Positions 60,777 through 64,000 of a stretch of DNA of 64,000 nucleotides are shown here, one piece after another; position 1 is the stretch's first letter, and each line of letters starts with the position of its first letter. Under the pieces are notes generated by a model that saw only the letters and a program-made list of their open reading frames with translations, was not told the origin of the DNA and made no database searches. This DNA is from Leclercia adecarboxylata (GTDB lineage Bacteria > Pseudomonadota > Gammaproteobacteria > Enterobacterales > Enterobacteriaceae), in contig NZ_CP098325.1 of assembly GCF_023639785.1 (NCBI RefSeq), forward strand, positions 744,001 through 808,000, read 5' to 3'. Position numbers and translations under genes: made by a program.

Positions 60777-61481
60777 TTATAATGCGACGGGAAGAGCGGA
60801 TCTCAGAGTGATTTTATCGGCAGAAAGTTCCGCTTTATACACCAAAACCTCTACCCCCTGCTTTTGTGCCTCATTCAACAGTTGCGCGTACTTAGGGTCA
60901 ATATGGCGGGCAGGTGAGAACCGTGCAATTGCGCTATGTAGAACCGCAAACAACAGCACGGCGCGTTTGCCCGCCGCCGCTACACTTATGAGCTCCCGGA
61001 GGTGCTTCTGCCCTCGCAGCGTCACCGCATCGGGAAAATAGCCATTGTCCTTTTCAGCTAACGTCACTGATTTCACTTCAATATAGCACTCGGGGCGATC
61101 CTCTGCCTGCAACATAAAATCGATTCTGCTGCTTTCGCTGCCATATTTCACTTCGCTTTTTAAGGTCTTATAGCCGCACAGCTCAGGAATGGCATCCAGA
61201 CTAATTGCTTCTTTTACTAACTGGTTTGCCCGCAGCGTATTGACGCAAATATATTCTCCGTCGACGGTCTGGGTTATTTCCCAGGTGTAAGGGTATTTGC
61301 GCTTGATATTGGTGGAGGTGGAGTACCACACCGTGTCGCCAGGCGTGGCGCAGCCGGTCATCGCCCCGGTATTGGGGCAGTGCAGCGTCAGGGTTTCGCC
61401 TTCGGGCGTGACCACGTCGGCCAGAAAACGTTTATAGCGTTGCACCAGCGTGGCGGGTTGTAGGGCAGGGGTAAACTGCAT
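60777..61481 (-). CDS. sfsA: Sugar fermentation stimulation protein SfsA
   Basis: DNA-binding or nuclease-fold protein first noted for stimulating maltose fermentation; its exact activity is unclear. The 234 residues include [17 protein letters not shown] and the [11 protein letters not shown] segment resembling a restriction-fold core. It lies 12 bases downstream of thpR, so they form an operon. Confidence 0.96.
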   Translation of the reverse strand: MQFTPALQPATLVQRYKRFLADVVTPEGETLTLHCPNTGAMTGCATPGDTVWYSTSTNIKRKYPYTWEITQTVDGEYICVNTLRANQLVKEAISLDAIPELCGYKTLKSEVKYGSESSRIDFMLQAEDRPECYIEVKSVTLAEKDNGYFPDAVTLRGQKHLRELISVAAAGKRAVLLFAVLHSAIARFSPARHIDPKYAQLLNEAQKQGVEVLVYKAELSADKITLRSALPVAL

Positions 61482-61493
61482 GCAGATTCCTTG

Positions 61494-62024
61494 TTATTCG
61501 GTAAGCCGCCAGCGCTGGAGGGGCGTGTAGCGCGTGCGCCCGCCGGCAAAACGGCTCTCATAGAGGACAAATTCTTTTACCGGAAACGTCCACTGAAAGC
61601 CTGGCGGTGGAATGGCGCCGGCATGGCTGGCGTCGCGCAGTAGCGTGATATGCGGGTGAAACGGCTGCGGGCTCTGATAGCAGCCGCTGCGCGCCGCCTG
61701 GGCCCGCAGCATGTTGGCGAGCTGCAATAACCCCCGCGGCGGCTGGCGCGTACCCAGCCAGACCACGCGGGAGCGCAGCCACTGACCGGCGTCGTCCAGC
61801 GTCAGGGTAAATTCCGGCTGGCGGATGCGTCCGGCCATCGCTGCCAACGCCTGCTGCTTTTCAGGGCTGACATCCCCTAAAAACGCCAGCGTCAGGTGCA
61901 GGTTAGCGGCAGCCACCGGGCGGCCCGCTTCCGGCGCAAAATGGTCGGCGCGCCAGCGGACGATCTGCCGCTGGACAGGGGCAGGCATTTCAATGGCAAA
62001 GAACAACCTTTTTGACTCGGACAT
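61494..62024 (-). CDS. thpR: RNA 2',3'-cyclic phosphodiesterase (2H family)
   Basis: 2H phosphoesterase, formerly LigT, that opens 2',3'-cyclic phosphates and can join tRNA halves in vitro. The start at 62024 (MSESKRLFFAIE) gives 176 residues; 72 open codons upstream run into hrpB and are not coding. Both HxT motifs are present: HLTLAFLG and HITLLRD. Divergent from hrpB by 73 bases. Confidence 0.95.
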   Translation of the reverse strand: MSESKRLFFAIEMPAPVQRQIVRWRADHFAPEAGRPVAAANLHLTLAFLGDVSPEKQQALAAMAGRIRQPEFTLTLDDAGQWLRSRVVWLGTRQPPRGLLQLANMLRAQAARSGCYQSPQPFHPHITLLRDASHAGAIPPPGFQWTFPVKEFVLYESRFAGGRTRYTPLQRWRLTE

Positions 62025-62056
62025 ACGGGGTACTCGGTAATGAATTGTGGCGATGC

Positions 62057-62062
62057 TACAAT
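62057..62062 (+). promoter_or_regulatory. Possible hrpB -10 element
   Basis: TACAAT preceded by TGC (an extended -10) lies 36 bases before the hrpB GTG. A clear -35 is missing. Confidence 0.4.
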
Positions 62063-62097
62063 GTACGCCGTCTAAAGTTAACCTTCTGGAGCCATTC

Positions 62098-64000
62098 GTG
62101 TCCTTGTTGCCGGTCGCTGCTGTCCTTCCCGATCTCCTTCTCGCGTTACAACACGCCCCCCAGGTTCTGCTGAACGCGCCAACCGGTGCGGGGAAGTCGA
62201 CGTGGCTGCCGCTGCAAATTCTGGCCCAGGGGTCAGTCAACGGTAAAATTATCCTGCTTGAACCGCGCCGAATCGCGGCCCGTAACGTGGCCCAGCGTCT
62301 GGCGGAGCTGCTGGGCGAAAAGCCGGGGGAGACGGTCGGCTACCGGATGCGCGCCGAAACCTGTGTCGGGGCAACTACCCGGCTGGAGGTGGTCACCGAA
62401 GGGATCCTCACCCGCATGCTGCAGCACGATCCCGAGCTGACCGGAGTGGGGCTGGTGATACTCGATGAATTCCACGAGCGCAGCCTGCAGGCGGATCTTG
62501 CCCTGGCGCTGCTGCTGGACGTTCAGCAGGGGCTACGCGACGATCTTAAGCTGCTGATCATGTCCGCGACCCTGGATAACGACCGGCTCCAGCGCCTGCT
62601 GCCGGACGCGCCAACCCTTATCTCTGAGGGCCGCACGTTCCCGGTGGAGCGCCGCTATCAGTCGCTACCGTCCCAACAGCGCTTTGACGAGGCGGTAGCG
62701 GTGGCCACCGCCGAGCTGCTGCGTCAGGAGCCGGGCTCGCTGCTGCTGTTTTTACCGGGGGTGATTGAGATCCAGCGCGTGCAGGAGCAGCTGGCGCGTC
62801 GCGTGGGCGATGACGTGGTGCTCTGTCCGCTGTATGGCGCCCTGTCGCTTGCCGAGCAGCGTAAAGCGATCCTGCCCGCCCCGGCAGGGCAACGCAAAGT
62901 GGTGCTGGCGACTAACATCGCCGAAACCAGCCTGACCATCGAAGGCATCCGGCTGGTGGTGGACACCGCCCTGGAACGGGTGGCGAATTTCGATCCGCGC
63001 ACCGGCCTGACCCGTCTGCTGACCCAGCGCATTAGCCAGGCGTCGATGACCCAGCGCGCCGGGCGTGCGGGGCGACTGGCGCCGGGCATCTGCCTGCATC
63101 TCACGCCGTTTGAGCAGGCTGAGCGCGCCGCGGCGCAGGGCACGCCTGAAATCATGCAAAGCGATCTCAGCGGCCTGCTGATGGAGCTGCTGCAGTGGGG
63201 CTGCCGGGAGCCGTCGCAGTTAAACTGGCTGGATCTGCCGCCAGCGACTAACCTTGCGGCGGCCCGTCGTTTGTTAACTCAGCTTGGGGCGCTGGCCGGG
63301 GATCAGCTTACCGCCTTTGGTCAGAAGATGGCGAAGCTCGGCAACGATCCGCGGCTGGCGGCGATGCTGGCCAGCGCGACAAATGATGATGATATTGCGA
63401 CGGCGGCAAAACTGGCGGCTATCCTTGAACAGCCGCCGCGCGGGGCCAGCAGCGATCTGGCTCAGGCCTTCTCCCGCAATCAGCCGGAGTGGCAGCAGCG
63501 CGCCCGGCAGCTGAGTTCGCGCCTGAACAGCCGGGGCGGAGCGTTGGACAGTGACCGGATGCCCGCCCTGCTGGCGAAGGCCTTTCCCGATCGCATCGCC
63601 CGCCGTCGTGGGCTGGATGGCCGCTACCAGCTGGCAAACGGCATGGGGGCGATGCTGCAGAGCGACGACGCCATGACCCGCCACGAGTGGCTGATCGCCC
63701 CGCTATTGTTGCAGGGCAGCCAGTCGCCGGACGCGCGCATTTTGTTGGGGCTGGCCGTGGATATCGATGCGCTGATCGCTGCCTGTCCCGATCTTGTGAC
63801 GCAGTCCGACACCGTGGAGTGGGATGAGGCGCAGGGCACCCTGAAGGCGCTGCGGCGCACGCAGGTTGGCCGCCTGGCGGTAAACGTCAGGCCGCTGGCG
63901 AAACCCTCGGAAGAGGAGCTGCATCAGGCAATGCTTAACGGCATCCGCGATAAGGGGCTCAGCGTGTTGAACTGGACCCCGGAGGCGGAGCAGTACCGGA
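62098..64000 (+). CDS. hrpB: ATP-dependent RNA helicase HrpB, 5' part
   Basis: DEAH-like RNA helicase of unclear cellular role. The GTG at 62098 gives MSLLPVAAVLPDLL, matching the E. coli start. About 634 codons are present and the window end cuts the gene. Walker A APTGAGKST, the DEFH variant of the DEAH box (LDEFHERS), SATLDN and the motif VI segment QRAGRAGR are all seen, then the helicase-associated domain. No frameshift is seen. Confidence 0.96.
   Translation, partial: MSLLPVAAVLPDLLLALQHAPQVLLNAPTGAGKSTWLPLQILAQGSVNGKIILLEPRRIAARNVAQRLAELLGEKPGETVGYRMRAETCVGATTRLEVVTEGILTRMLQHDPELTGVGLVILDEFHERSLQADLALALLLDVQQGLRDDLKLLIMSATLDNDRLQRLLPDAPTLISEGRTFPVERRYQSLPSQQRFDEAVAVATAELLRQEPGSLLLFLPGVIEIQRVQEQLARRVGDDVVLCPLYGALSLAEQRKAILPAPAGQRKVVLATNIAETSLTIEGIRLVVDTALERVANFDPRTGLTRLLTQRISQASMTQRAGRAGRLAPGICLHLTPFEQAERAAAQGTPEIMQSDLSGLLMELLQWGCREPSQLNWLDLPPATNLAAARRLLTQLGALAGDQLTAFGQKMAKLGNDPRLAAMLASATNDDDIATAAKLAAILEQPPRGASSDLAQAFSRNQPEWQQRARQLSSRLNSRGGALDSDRMPALLAKAFPDRIARRRGLDGRYQLANGMGAMLQSDDAMTRHEWLIAPLLLQGSQSPDARILLGLAVDIDALIAACPDLVTQSDTVEWDEAQGTLKALRRTQVGRLAVNVRPLAKPSEEELHQAMLNGIRDKGLSVLNWTPEAEQYR

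Noticed and set aside
61494..62240. Extended thpR frame of 248 codons
   Set aside because: The first 72 codons run through the divergent promoter into hrpB and do not resemble the family; the 176-residue start matches E. coli.

Overview
This window is chromosomal DNA of a Gram-negative enterobacterium. Nearly every gene has an obvious Escherichia coli counterpart in the same order and orientation (murE through hrpB), but the protein sequences have diverged. The E. coli K-12 insertions yadD and the yad fimbrial operon are absent, and several genes absent from this K-12 interval are present. Gene content, the AmpD/AmpE pair and GC-rich, CCCTC-type intergenic repeats suit an Enterobacter, Leclercia or Lelliottia-like member of the Enterobacteriaceae. 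This is an inference from recall; the species cannot be fixed from the sequence alone.

Layout. Positions 1-13.5 kb are the distal division and cell wall (dcw) cluster on the plus strand: murE (3' end only), murF, mraY, murD, ftsW, murG, murC, ddlB, ftsQ, ftsA, ftsZ and lpxC, mostly overlapping or separated by a few bases. They make the UDP-MurNAc-pentapeptide, lipid I and lipid II, and the core divisome; lpxC commits carbon to lipid A. At 13.6-17.4 kb come secM-secA (secretion monitor and export ATPase) and mutT. A minus-strand group follows (yacG, zapD, coaE), then guaC, then the orphan type IV pilus operon ppdD-hofB-hofC with nadC upstream of it. ampD-ampE (muropeptide recycling and beta-lactamase signalling) run rightward.

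At 25.9-28.3 kb an accessory pair, a family 43 glycosidase and a GPH sugar transporter, sits between ampE and aroP. The 538-base aroP/pdhR interval carries tandem TyrR-like boxes and a perfect PdhR box. It is followed by the pyruvate dehydrogenase operon pdhR-aceE-aceF-lpdA. A leftward pair of exported proteins of unknown function (DUF2950 and YacH/DUF3300) separates lpdA from acnB.

From 43 kb: yacL; the polyamine genes speE-speD with yacC; the copper oxidase cueO with a typical CueR promoter; glucose dehydrogenase gcd; hpt; carbonic anhydrase can; ABC exporter yadGH; yadI; yadE; pantothenate genes panD-panC-panB; folK-pcnB; gluQ; dksA; sfsA; thpR; and the 5' part of hrpB, cut by the window end.

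No rRNA, tRNA, insertion sequence, prophage, CRISPR array or recognisable defence system was found. Most of the window is ordinary core genome. The points most worth checking are a structured aceE leader, a family of CCCTC inverted repeats associated with REP elements, the DUF2950-YacH pair, the apparent AUU start of pcnB and the sugar-scavenging insertion. I did not find a convincing new biological system.
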